Assembly: GCA_965194375.1 (NCBI GenBank)
Contig: CBDAEL010000001.1
Source of the DNA: Tabrizicola_A aquatica
Lineage (GTDB): Bacteria; Pseudomonadota; Alphaproteobacteria; Rhodobacterales; Rhodobacteraceae
Length of the DNA stretch: 64,000 nt
Reading direction: 5' to 3' (one strand)
Below the pieces are notes generated by a model, which saw only the letters and a list, made by a program, of their open reading frames with translations, searched no databases and had not been told where the DNA came from. Positions 26,991 through 35,462 of the stretch are shown here, piece by piece (positions within the stretch are counted from its first letter, which is position 1; every line of letters begins with the position of its first letter). A program made the position numbers and the translations under genes.

Positions 26991-27442
26991 CAGTCGGCCT
27001 GCGCGAAAATCTCGGCCAGAAGCGGGACGAGCCAGTCTTCATCTGCCTTGGTAAAGGCGGCGGGGGTGTCGCTGTCGATGTCAAAGACGCCCAGAAGCTT
27101 TCCGGCGGCGTTCCAGACCGGCAGCACGAGTTCGGATTTTGTCGAGGAGGAACAGGCGATATGGTCGGGGAATGCCTCGACATCCGGGACGTTTTGGACC
27201 TGCCCCGTGCGCGCGGCGGCGCCGCAGACCCCGCGCGAGAACGGGATGACAAGGCAGCCGTGGCCGCCCTGATAGGGGCCGATCTTCAACAGATCTGGCG
27301 CGGTGACGCGGTAGAACCCGGTCCAATCGGCGCAAGGGTGGGCGTGATGCACCTCGCAGACGAAGGTGGCCATGAGGGCCACCGTGTCTGTCTCGCCGTG
27401 GCAGAGCGCGCGGATGCTTTGGCTAACGGATTGATAATCCAT
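26990..27442 (-). CDS. msrC: Free methionine-(R)-sulfoxide reductase (GAF domain)
   Basis: 150 aa, a single GAF domain. The fRMsr features are DWTGFYRV, IGPYQGGHGCLVIPF, GVCGAAARTGQVQNVPDV and HIACSSSTKSELVLPV. The three conserved cysteines (GHGC, GVCG, HIAC) are all present. It reduces free methionine-R-sulfoxide in the cytosol. It forms a coupled pair with the GFA gene and starts one base before the end of the upstream gamma-glutamyltransferase gene, suggesting one thiol/oxidative-stress transcript. Confidence 0.9.
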   Translation of the reverse strand: MDYQSVSQSIRALCHGETDTVALMATFVCEVHHAHPCADWTGFYRVTAPDLLKIGPYQGGHGCLVIPFSRGVCGAAARTGQVQNVPDVEAFPDHIACSSSTKSELVLPVWNAAGKLLGVFDIDSDTPAAFTKADEDWLVPLLAEIFAQAD

Positions 27443-27443
27443 A

Positions 27444-29015
27444 TCAATACCCTAGCGCGCAGCCGTCTTTGCGCGGGTCGGATGCGCCGACAAGCACGCC
27501 ATCTTCGCCGATCAGGATGGCCTGCGCGCCACCAATGGGTTCATGCGCGATGGAAACCTGATGCCCCATGGCGGCAAGCTCGGCGCGGACGCTGTCGGAA
27601 TAGCCGCGCTCCACCAGCATGCCGTCAGCCCCCGAGAAGCAGCGCGGCGCGTCGATGGCGGCCTGTGCGTCCATGCCGTAATCAATCATGTTGGTGACAA
27701 AGCGCGCGTGGCCGCAGGGCTGGTAGGCCCCGCCCATGACGCCAAAGGGCATGGTGACGCGGCCGCCCTGTTTCAGCATGCCCGGAATGATGGTGTGCAT
27801 CGGGCGTTTGCCCGGCGCGGCCTCATTCGGGTGGCCGGGGGTAAGGGTGAAGCCTGCGCCACGGTTTTGGAAGGTGATGCCGAATTTTTCCGATGCGATG
27901 CCGGCGCCAAAGCCCCAGAAGATCGAATAGATCAGGCTGACGGCCATACGGTCGCGGTCAACGACGGTGATGTAGATGGTGTCTTTGTGCACCGCTTCGG
28001 TCAGCGGTTTGGCCGAAGCCATGGCGCGTTTGGGATCGATCAGCGCGGCGAGTTTGGCCGCGGTGGCGGGCGAGAGCATGTGATCCAGCCGCGCGGCGGG
28101 GTCGGCGATAAAGCGGTCGCGGGCGTCATAGGCGAGTTTCGCCGCCTCGGCCTCGATATGGGCGCGCATGGTGCCGAAGGGGTCCATCGCCTTTAGGTCG
28201 AATTGGGCGAGGATGTTCAGCATCAGGATCGCCGTCGCGCCCTGACCGTTTGGCGGGTGCTCATAAAGATCGGTGCCCTTGTAGGGGCCGTGGATGGGGG
28301 TGGTGTCTTCGCAGGTGACACCGGCCAGGTCTTCCATCGTGTGGCAGCCGCCCATGGCCTGCAGCGAGGCGATCATGTCCTCGGCCACTTCGCCTTCGTA
28401 AAAGCCTTTGCGGCCTTCGCGGGCCATGCGGCGCAGAACTTCGGCCTGACCGGGGGCGCGGAAGACTTGGCCGACCCGGGGGGCTTGGTCGTTGATGAGG
28501 TAGTGGCGGCGGGCCGCGCCTTGCAGGGCGGGGGCGTCGTCGGCCCAGTCAAAGGCCACGCGGGGGGCGACGGGGATGCCGGTGTCGGCATAGTGGATGG
28601 CCGGGGCGACGATGCGATCCAGCCCCAGCTTGCCGTGGCGGTCCGAGAGGCGGCAGAACGCCTCCATCGCGCCGGGCAGGGTGACGGGGTCAGCGCCGCG
28701 CAGGGGCATGGCGGTGAGGCCACGGGCGCGCAAGGCGTCGGCCGAGGTGCCCGCAGGGGCGCGGCCTGAACCGTTGAGCGCCAGAATCTCTTCGGAGCCG
28801 GCGGGTTTCATCAGCACAAAGCAATCGCCGCCGATGCCGCACATCTGTGGTTCGGCAATGCCCAGCACGAAGGCCCCGGCAAGGGCGGCGTCCACCGCAT
28901 TGCCTCCGGCTTGCAGGGTGTCGATGGCCACTTTGGCGGCTAAGGGGTGCGAGGTCGCACAGACACCGTTGGTGGCATAGACCGACGAGCGGCCGGGAAG
29001 ATGAAAGTCGCGCAT
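27444..29015 (-). CDS. Gamma-glutamyltransferase family protein
   Basis: 523 aa with the ATG at 29015 (MRDFHLPGRSS); the 62-residue ORF extension upstream has no family features. The conserved NAVDAALAGAFVLGIAEPQMCGIGGD opens the alpha-chain. The autocleavage Thr is in HKDTIYITVVD, with oxyanion-like residues later. No signal peptide is visible, like YwrD-type members and unlike the periplasmic Ggt. It cleaves gamma-glutamyl compounds such as glutathione; the exact substrate is uncertain. Confidence 0.88.
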   Translation of the reverse strand: MRDFHLPGRSSVYATNGVCATSHPLAAKVAIDTLQAGGNAVDAALAGAFVLGIAEPQMCGIGGDCFVLMKPAGSEEILALNGSGRAPAGTSADALRARGLTAMPLRGADPVTLPGAMEAFCRLSDRHGKLGLDRIVAPAIHYADTGIPVAPRVAFDWADDAPALQGAARRHYLINDQAPRVGQVFRAPGQAEVLRRMAREGRKGFYEGEVAEDMIASLQAMGGCHTMEDLAGVTCEDTTPIHGPYKGTDLYEHPPNGQGATAILMLNILAQFDLKAMDPFGTMRAHIEAEAAKLAYDARDRFIADPAARLDHMLSPATAAKLAALIDPKRAMASAKPLTEAVHKDTIYITVVDRDRMAVSLIYSIFWGFGAGIASEKFGITFQNRGAGFTLTPGHPNEAAPGKRPMHTIIPGMLKQGGRVTMPFGVMGGAYQPCGHARFVTNMIDYGMDAQAAIDAPRCFSGADGMLVERGYSDSVRAELAAMGHQVSIAHEPIGGAQAILIGEDGVLVGASDPRKDGCALGY

Positions 29016-29314
29016 GAGAAGCCCTCCGAAGATTTGGAAGCTAGGGGGCTTGCGGCATTTTGCCAAGGCCGCGCGAGAATAAAGAAAACCCTGCGCGGGG
29101 GTCGCGTCTGGCTGCGCCGCGATCACGACTGGGAAGTGCAGAATTGTTTTGGGAAAGTGCCCCGATGCGACGAACTGGGTGGGGGCTTTGATCCGCCGCA
29201 CCGGGGGAAGCTTTATGCAGCTACAGGGACTTATATGACGGCAGCGATGGGCGGATTTAGGGGGAAACTATGACCATTGCGCGTCAGAAACTTAAAACTG
29301 GAAACAGTCGGTGA
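29016..29314. other. 299-base gap without a supported gene
   Basis: It holds the upstream region of the gamma-glutamyltransferase gene and the downstream end of the rbaW-like gene. Only very short ORFs occur (for example 14 codons starting in GGGGGAAACTATG near 29270). No hairpin terminator or clear promoter pair was recognised. Confidence 0.5.
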
Positions 29315-29821
29315 CTAAGCGTCAGATTGTGTCGCGGGCAGCTGAAATGAGAGCCGGTTGATCCCCTTAGACCGCTGATAGGCCAATCCTGCGGTCAGGC
29401 TGCGAATCAAGAACCAGCCGAATCCCCCTTCGGGAAGATCGGCCAGATCCTTGAGCGGTTGAAACTGGCCTTCGGGCAGGCAAAGCCCCGGCATCGGCGC
29501 GCCTGTATCGCTTACGGTGCAGTGCAACCCCCCGTCGTGCCGCACAAGCCGCAGGGTGATGTTGCCCGCCTGATCGGCATAGGCATGTTCGACGATGTTG
29601 TTCAAAACCTCAGCCAGCACGATTTCTGCGGTGCCGCGAAGGTCATCCTCCTGCGCGGTTTGGCTGGGATTGGTCAAGAGCGGGCTGGCCAAGACCTTTT
29701 GCAACGCGCGGCGGACCTGTTCGGGGTGGCTGGGGAAGGTGATCTCAATCTCGCGGTCGGTCTGACCGCTGGCTTGGGACGTCATGGCCAGCCCTTTTGG
29801 CCGGTCTTTGGGGCGTGACAT
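29315..29821 (-). CDS. rbaW: HATPase anti-sigma-type kinase, RbaW/RsbW-like
   Basis: 168 aa. GHKL ATPase boxes: EVLNNIVEHAYAD (N box), VSDTGAPMPG (G1) and GGFGWFLIRSL (G2). The ATG at 29821 overlaps the STAS gene stop by three bases. The pair matches rbaV-rbaW of Rhodobacter capsulatus, a partner-switching system that influences gene transfer agent production and stationary-phase behaviour. The PP2C partner rbaY is not in this window. The kinase is expected to phosphorylate the STAS protein and bind an unknown target. Confidence 0.8.
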   Translation of the reverse strand: MSRPKDRPKGLAMTSQASGQTDREIEITFPSHPEQVRRALQKVLASPLLTNPSQTAQEDDLRGTAEIVLAEVLNNIVEHAYADQAGNITLRLVRHDGGLHCTVSDTGAPMPGLCLPEGQFQPLKDLADLPEGGFGWFLIRSLTAGLAYQRSKGINRLSFQLPATQSDA

Positions 29822-29822
29822 G

Positions 29823-30161
29823 TCAACCTGCATGCCGAAACCCATCTGGCATGCCGTGATGGATGACAAAGATGCTGTCCATCCGCGTCAGGCGGAACAC
29901 CTTTTGGACGGTGGGGGTCAGGCCCGACAGTTCAAGCTTGCGGTCAGGGGCCAGCGATTTCAGCACGGCCACCACCGCGCCAAGGCCGGAGCTGTCCAGA
30001 AAGGCGATGTTCGACATGTCGAACACCACCCGTGGCGCGGCGCTGTTGCCCGTCAGCACGCGCATCTTTTCTTTGAATTGGATCGCGCTGGCCGCGTCGA
30101 TCCGGTCACCCATGGCGCGGATCACCAACACGCCGCCACGCTCTGTTGCCACAAGCTCCAT
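29823..30161 (-). CDS. rbaV: STAS anti-anti-sigma-type protein, RbaV-like
   Basis: 112 aa, a single STAS domain. The phosphorylatable Ser lies in DMSNIAFLDSSGLGAVV (SSGL). It is expected to bind RbaW when unphosphorylated and release its target. Translationally coupled to the downstream kinase. Homology to RbaV is inferred from the pair and from the lineage. Confidence 0.82.
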   Translation of the reverse strand: MELVATERGGVLVIRAMGDRIDAASAIQFKEKMRVLTGNSAAPRVVFDMSNIAFLDSSGLGAVVAVLKSLAPDRKLELSGLTPTVQKVFRLTRMDSIFVIHHGMPDGFRHAG

Positions 30162-30239
30162 CTCATTGCCCTTTCCCGAGGTTTGACCCCTTCAGGCTAG
30201 GCGCAACAGGTTACGGAAGTGTAAGCCGCTGCCGCGATG

Positions 30240-30566
30240 TCAGTTCAGTTGGAACTGCAGCGGATAGCGCCCATCCTCGAAATCGCCAAAGAGATCGGGC
30301 AGGTCGGGGTGGGTTACGGGTTCGCCGGTGTCGTCAGGAACCAGATTCTGTTCGGAGACATAGGCCACGTAATAGGTTTGGTCGTTTTCCGCCAAGAGAT
30401 GATAGAAGGGCTGGTTTTTGGCCGGGCGGGCATCTTCGGGGATGGCCTCATACCAGTCTTGGGTGTTGGAAAACATCGCATCGACATCAAAGACCACGCC
30501 GCGGAACGGATGTTTCCGGTGCCGCAGGATCTGCCCAAGATGATATTTTGCGTCGGTCTTCAACAT
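30240..30566 (-). CDS. hspQ: Heat shock protein HspQ / YccV family
   Basis: 108 aa from the ATG at 30566 (MLKTDAKYHLGQ, the typical start). The conserved core HRKHPFRGVVFDVD, PFYHLLAENDQTYYVAYVSEQNL defines the hemimethylated-DNA-binding/HspQ domain. In enterobacteria HspQ modulates Lon and DnaA turnover; here the role is inferred. A longer in-frame start (30620) exists but adds non-conserved residues. Confidence 0.88.
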   Translation of the reverse strand: MLKTDAKYHLGQILRHRKHPFRGVVFDVDAMFSNTQDWYEAIPEDARPAKNQPFYHLLAENDQTYYVAYVSEQNLVPDDTGEPVTHPDLPDLFGDFEDGRYPLQFQLN

Positions 30567-30796
30567 GGCCACGGCGTCTCCCATGCGATTTACTAATCGC
30601 AGATGCGCCGCCTTGTCCATGCGCCCGAAAGGTCAGGGTGGAAACAGTCTGTGGCGAATAATGCCGAAACTTGGGCCAGAACTTGCCGAAGACATGGCAC
30701 AGACACACAGAAAACTGATCGGCCTTGGGTGAAGGGGCATTTCCCTGCGCAGAGTTTTCCCCTATCTTGCCGGCAAAACAAGAACGTGAGGGGCAG

Positions 30797-31375
30797 ATGA
30801 GCAGAACTCTCCGTGCGGCGATCCTTTTGTTGTTGCTGGCCTCTTGCGGGGGCGGCAATTCATCGGCACCGCGCAACCTGGATGATGCGTGCGCCATTCT
30901 GGCGCAGCGACCAAGCTATTGGAAAGCCATGAAGAAGGCTGAACGCAAATGGGGCATCCCGGTTGCCGTGCAGATGGCGTCCATCTATCAAGAATCCAAA
31001 TTCATCGGCAATGCCCGCACGCCGTACCGCTTTGCGCTGGGCATTATTCCGATGGGGCGGCAATCCTCGGCCTATGGCTACAGTCAGGCCTTGGATGGCA
31101 CTTGGGAAGAGTATCAAGCGGACGAAGGCGGTCGCGGCGCCAAGCGCAACCGGATCACGGACGCCACCGATTTCATGGGCTGGTATATGCACAATTCGGC
31201 CGAGCGGTTGGGCATTTCCAAGACCGATGCCGAGGCGCAGTATCTGGCCTATCACGAGGGCCGCACGGGTTATGCCAACCAGTCCTATCTCGACAAGCCT
31301 TGGCTGGTTGAGGTGGCTGCCGAGGTGGGCGCGCGCGCCACGCTTTATGACAGCCAGTTGGCTTATTGCCGGTGA
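30797..31375 (+). CDS. Lipoprotein lytic transglycosylase (SLT-type)
   Basis: 192 aa. A signal peptide with lipobox LLASC (Cys near residue 19) predicts an outer- or inner-membrane lipoprotein. The SLT fold is shown by WGIPVAVQMASIYQESKF with the catalytic Glu, then AYGYSQALDGTWEEYQ and YLAYHEGRTGYANQSY. It would cleave peptidoglycan glycan strands with 1,6-anhydro products. The ATG at 30797 follows GAGGGGCAG. It may belong to a small SLT family common in Rhodobacteraceae. Confidence 0.85.
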   Translation: MSRTLRAAILLLLLASCGGGNSSAPRNLDDACAILAQRPSYWKAMKKAERKWGIPVAVQMASIYQESKFIGNARTPYRFALGIIPMGRQSSAYGYSQALDGTWEEYQADEGGRGAKRNRITDATDFMGWYMHNSAERLGISKTDAEAQYLAYHEGRTGYANQSYLDKPWLVEVAAEVGARATLYDSQLAYCR

Positions 31376-31413
31376 TTATGGACCGGTGATCTGGGGTAAG
31401 TGATTATGGGCCG

Positions 31414-32022
31414 CTAGTCGCGCTGCGACCGGCGGCTTTTCTCTTCAACGATGTTGAACAGCGACCCTGCAAGGTTTGATACCGGGGCCAATTCGCCCAG
31501 AATGACCGTGGTCTGCTGGCCAAGGTCATCGGTGATGACCCATTGGCGCAGCGCGATCGGGTCGGCGGTGAACACAAGCTCAATTGTGCCGTATTCCGGA
31601 TGCGCCGGGTCTTGGGCCAGAACGCGGGTGGTGTTCTCAACCTCGGTGTGGCCGACGACCATCTTGGCGCGGGCAAGGTCGATTTCGGGCGCCAAGATCA
31701 GGCTCAAGGGTGTGCGCTTCAGCGGGTATTCTTCGGGCGGTTGGTTCGATTTGCTGTCGAAAATCGCCACCGTATCGGCAGAAGCCAGCACAAGGCTTTT
31801 GTCGGGGGGCGCATATTCAAACCGCACCCGGCCGGGGCGTTTGATGAAGATCTTGCCCAAGGAGACGGTGCCGTCGGAATTCACTTGGGTGAAGTCGGAT
31901 TGCACGGTGGCCAGCCGGTTGAGATAGGCCGACAGGTCCCCCAGCGCGATCTTCTCCGCAAAGGCGGGGGCGGAAAGCGCCAGAAGGGCGATCGGGGCGA
32001 GAAGGGCGCGCAACATGCTCAT
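31414..32022 (-). CDS. lolA: Outer-membrane lipoprotein carrier protein
   Basis: 202 aa from the ATG at 32022, with a signal peptide ending APAFA-E. The LolA core is visible: YLNRLATVQSDFTQV, GKIFIKRPGRVRFEY, and VITDDLGQQTTVIL. It ferries lipoproteins across the periplasm from LolCDE to the outer membrane. An ORF extending to 32160 would overlap polA's stop and is not supported. The lipoprotein gene upstream is convergent. Confidence 0.92.
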   Translation of the reverse strand: MSMLRALLAPIALLALSAPAFAEKIALGDLSAYLNRLATVQSDFTQVNSDGTVSLGKIFIKRPGRVRFEYAPPDKSLVLASADTVAIFDSKSNQPPEEYPLKRTPLSLILAPEIDLARAKMVVGHTEVENTTRVLAQDPAHPEYGTIELVFTADPIALRQWVITDDLGQQTTVILGELAPVSNLAGSLFNIVEEKSRRSQRD

Positions 32023-32156
32023 AGCGGCGATATAGGCCATCGCGCAGCGCTGTGCATCCCCCTGCGCGATCAACTGGCGGAGAGGTGCCGAAGGCGTGAA
32101 CCTGGCCTGTGCCGGATCAGGACGGGCGAAAGCCCTTTGGGTGCAAAGAGTTGCGC

Positions 32157-34982
32157 TCAATGCGCCTCGGCCCAGGTGCGGCCTGTGCCTGCCTCGACCG
32201 TCAAGGGTACTTTGAGGTGAACGACAGGCTGGTTCGCGCCCTCCATCGTGGCGCGGGCGGCGGCAATCAGCGCGGCCTCGGCACCAGCCTCGACCTCGAA
32301 CAAGAGTTCGTCATGGACCTGCAAGAGCATGCGGGCGGGCAGGCCGGCGATGGCGTCCGGCATGCGGATCATGGCGCGGCGGATGACGTCGGCGGCGGTG
32401 CCTTGGATCGGCGCGTTGATGGCGGCACGCTTGGCAAAGCCCGCGCCGGGGCCTTTGGCGTTGATCTCGGGGGTGTGGATTTTCCGGCCAAACAGGGTTT
32501 GCACATAGCCGTGGCTTTGGGCGAATTTGACCGTCTCGGCCATGTATTCCTTGATGCCGGGGAAGCGTTCGAAATAGCGGTCGATAAAGCCCTGCGCCTC
32601 GGCCCGCGCGATCCGCAGGTTACGCGCCAGACCAAAGCCGGAAATGCCGTAGATGACGCCAAAGTTGATCGCCTTGGCGCGGCGGCGGATGTCGGAGGTC
32701 ATCTGGTCCAAGGGCACGTTGAACATTTCCGACGCGGTCATGGCGTGAATGTCGATGCCGTCGCGGAAGGCCTGCTGCAGGGCCGGGATATCGGCGACAT
32801 GGGCGAGGATGCGCAGTTCGATCTGTGAGTAATCGAGCGACACAAGAACCTTGCCCGGAGGGGCCACGAACGCCTCGCGGATGCGGCGGCCCTCTTCGGT
32901 GCGCACGGGGATGTTTTGCAGGTTCGGATCGGTCGAGGCCAGACGTCCGGTGTTGGCCCCGGCGATGGAATAGCTGGTGTGAACGCGGCCGGTGTCGGGG
33001 TTGATCGCCTCTTGCAGCGCATCGGTGTAGGTGGATTTCAGCTTGGAAATCTGCCGCCAGTCCAGCACCTTGGCCGCCAATTGCGCCGCCTTTGGCTGGC
33101 TGTCTTGCAGCGTGGTGATGTCTTCCAGAATGTCGGCCCCGGTGGCATAGGCCCCGGTTTTGCCTTTTTCGCCGCCCGGCACGCCCATGCGGTCAAAGAG
33201 CACCTCGCCCAATTGCTTGGGGCTGCCGACGTTGAACTTCTCCCCCGCAATCTCTTGAATCTCATCCTCATATTGGGCGAGTTTCTGGGCAAAGGCGTTG
33301 GACATGCGCGAGAGCACATCGCGGTCCACCTGAATGCCCGCCATTTCCATCTCGGCCAGCACGGGGACCAAGGGGCGTTCCAGCGTTTCATAGACCGTGG
33401 TCACCTGCGCGCGGTGCAGCTGGGGTTTGAACAACTCCCACAGGCGCAGGGTGATGTCGGCGTCTTCGGCGGCGTATTTCACCGCATCGTCGATGCCCAC
33501 CCGGTCAAAGGTGATCTGCGATTTACCGCTGCCCAAGAGCGATTTGATCGGGATGGGCTGATGGCCCAGATACTGCTCGGAGAGCGCATCCATGCCGTGG
33601 GAATTCAGGCCCGCATGCATGGCATAGGACAGCAGCATCGTGTCGTCCAAGGGGGCGATGCGGATGCCGTGGCGGGCAAAGATCTTCCAGTCATATTTCA
33701 TGTTCTGGCCGATTTTCAGGACCGCAGGATCCTCGAGCACCGGCTTTAGCGCGGCAAGGGCCTGATCCATCGGCATCTGGCCCGGCACCAGATCGGTGGA
33801 GCCAAAAAGATCGCCGCCGCCCTGTTTGTGGCCAAGGGGGATATAGGCGGCGTGGCCTGCATCAACGCAAAGCGAGATGCCCACCAATTCGGCCTGCATC
33901 TCGTCTAGGCTGGTGGTTTCGGTGTCCACCGCCACATGGCCCACGGCGTTGATGCGGTCGATCCACGCGGTCAGCGCGGCCATGTCGCGGATGCAGGCAT
34001 AGCCCGCGTGGTCAAAAGGCTTTTGCGGCACCACGGGGGCGGCATCATGCGCGCCTTCGACATGCATGCCTCGGGCGGTGTCCATCTCGGGCGCGTCGAT
34101 CTTCAGCCGCTCTGCCACCCGTTTGGTTAGGGTGCGGAATTCCATCTCATTGAGGAAGCCCATCACCGCCTCGGGCTCGGGGTCTTTCAGCTCAAGGCTG
34201 TCCAAGGCGACATCCAAGGGCATATCGCCATCGAGCTGCACCAGACGGCGCGAGATGCGGATCTGTTCGGCATTGTCGAGCAAAGCCTCACGCCGCTTGG
34301 GCTGCTTGATCTCGCCCGCGCGGGCCAAGAGCGTATCCAGATCGCCGTATTCCTGGATCAGCAGGGCGGCGGTTTTCAACCCGATCCCCGGCGCGCCCGG
34401 CACGTTGTCGACCGAATCCCCGGCCAAGGATTGGACATCCACCACCCGGTTGGGCGCGACGCCGAACTTTTCGAACACCTCATCCAGCCCGATGCGCTTG
34501 TTCTTCATCGGGTCGAGCATATCAACGCCGTCACCGACCAGCTGCATCAGGTCCTTATCCGACGAGATAATCGTTACCGTCCCCCCGGCATCGCGCGCCC
34601 GCGCCGCCAAGGTGGCGATGATGTCATCGGCCTCATAGCCTTCGACCTCAATGCAGGGCACGTTAAAGGCGCGGGTGGCTTGACGGGTAAAGGCAAACTG
34701 CGGGCGCAGATCCTCGGGCAATTCGGGGCGATTGGCCTTGTAGGCGGGGTAAATGTCGTTGCGAAAGGTCTTGGAACCTGCGTCAAAGATCACCGCAATA
34801 TGGGTGGGCGCTTCTTTGCGGGCATGGGTCAATTCGCCCCAGAGAAGGTTGCAAAACCCCGCCACCGCGCCCACCGGCATGCCGTCAGATTTGCGCGTCA
34901 GCGGCGGCAGCGCGTGATAGGCGCGGAAGATGAAGGCCGACCCATCGATCAGATGCAGATGATTGCCCTTGCCGAATGCCAT
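32157..34982 (-). CDS. polA: DNA polymerase I
   Basis: 941 aa with all three domains. The 5'-3' exonuclease covers the first ~290 residues (VEGYEADDIIATLA, LAGDSVDNVPGAPGIG). The 3'-5' exonuclease has VAVDTETTSLDEM with active acidic residues, so proofreading is likely. The polymerase has motif A (LDYSQIELRILAHV), motif B (RRAKAINFGVIYGISGFG) and motif C (QVHDELLFEV). It acts in repair and Okazaki-fragment maturation. Confidence 0.97.
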   Translation of the reverse strand: MAFGKGNHLHLIDGSAFIFRAYHALPPLTRKSDGMPVGAVAGFCNLLWGELTHARKEAPTHIAVIFDAGSKTFRNDIYPAYKANRPELPEDLRPQFAFTRQATRAFNVPCIEVEGYEADDIIATLAARARDAGGTVTIISSDKDLMQLVGDGVDMLDPMKNKRIGLDEVFEKFGVAPNRVVDVQSLAGDSVDNVPGAPGIGLKTAALLIQEYGDLDTLLARAGEIKQPKRREALLDNAEQIRISRRLVQLDGDMPLDVALDSLELKDPEPEAVMGFLNEMEFRTLTKRVAERLKIDAPEMDTARGMHVEGAHDAAPVVPQKPFDHAGYACIRDMAALTAWIDRINAVGHVAVDTETTSLDEMQAELVGISLCVDAGHAAYIPLGHKQGGGDLFGSTDLVPGQMPMDQALAALKPVLEDPAVLKIGQNMKYDWKIFARHGIRIAPLDDTMLLSYAMHAGLNSHGMDALSEQYLGHQPIPIKSLLGSGKSQITFDRVGIDDAVKYAAEDADITLRLWELFKPQLHRAQVTTVYETLERPLVPVLAEMEMAGIQVDRDVLSRMSNAFAQKLAQYEDEIQEIAGEKFNVGSPKQLGEVLFDRMGVPGGEKGKTGAYATGADILEDITTLQDSQPKAAQLAAKVLDWRQISKLKSTYTDALQEAINPDTGRVHTSYSIAGANTGRLASTDPNLQNIPVRTEEGRRIREAFVAPPGKVLVSLDYSQIELRILAHVADIPALQQAFRDGIDIHAMTASEMFNVPLDQMTSDIRRRAKAINFGVIYGISGFGLARNLRIARAEAQGFIDRYFERFPGIKEYMAETVKFAQSHGYVQTLFGRKIHTPEINAKGPGAGFAKRAAINAPIQGTAADVIRRAMIRMPDAIAGLPARMLLQVHDELLFEVEAGAEAALIAAARATMEGANQPVVHLKVPLTVEAGTGRTWAEAH

Positions 34983-35069
34983 GATCCGCCCCCGTTGTTT
35001 TCAGATATGCGGCACAAAAAGGCGGCGCGCCTTGGTCGGGCCTCCGACCAGAAGGGTCACGCTGCGCGA

Positions 35070-35255
35070 TTAATGGTCGTCGTGCGCGTGGTCGCGGTCA
35101 ATCACGAACCGCTTGTCGCAATAGCCGCATTCGACAAATCCGGTGTCGTCCGGAATGGTCAGCCAGACGCGCGGATGGCCCAAAGCGCCCTCACCCCCAT
35201 CGCAGGCCACTTTCCATGTGGTGACGGTCTGGGTCTCGGGGGCGGTGCTCGACAT
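35070..35255 (-). CDS. Zinc-finger protein (CHCC, NDUFS6-like)
   Basis: 61 aa. VACDGGEGALGHPRVWL and FVECGYCDKRFV give the C-H-C-C ligand set of the zf-CHCC family, related to the complex I accessory subunit NDUFS6. A short, common alphaproteobacterial protein; function unproven, possibly linked to respiratory complex assembly. It lies 87 bases upstream of polA on the same strand. Confidence 0.88.
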   Translation of the reverse strand: MSSTAPETQTVTTWKVACDGGEGALGHPRVWLTIPDDTGFVECGYCDKRFVIDRDHAHDDH

Positions 35256-35328
35256 GTCTGGAACCTCTGGTCTGAATTAGCCCCATTCTAACCGCGCCGC
35301 CCGGGTGGCGACAAGAGCACAACCGGTC

Positions 35329-35415
35329 TTTCATCTTGGTCTAAATACTCCCGCCGGAGGCTCCTGTGGCCAGCGCCGAGCGCCTCCGGCGGGAGTATTT
35401 CAAAAGGCGCAAATC
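35329..35415. repeat. Perfect 19-bp inverted repeat element
   Basis: AAATACTCCCGCCGGAGGC (35343-35361) is perfectly repeated in inverted form at 35382-35400, with a 20-base loop. It is flanked by TTTCATCTTGG on the left and CAAAAGGCGCAAATC on the right. The left arm plus flank recurs at 52144-52176 (one mismatch in 33). The right flank recurs at 60089-60103. It sits downstream of the LLM gene and upstream of the zinc-finger gene. Confidence 0.85.
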
Positions 35416-35462
35416 GCAGGGCTTCGGCTTGGCTGGCTGGGGTTGGCGCAGACATGTGTCGG

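Noticed and set aside
29270..29320. 14-codon ORF after GGGGGAAACT as a possible leader peptide
   Set aside because: No regulatory codon run and no gene directly downstream on that strand.
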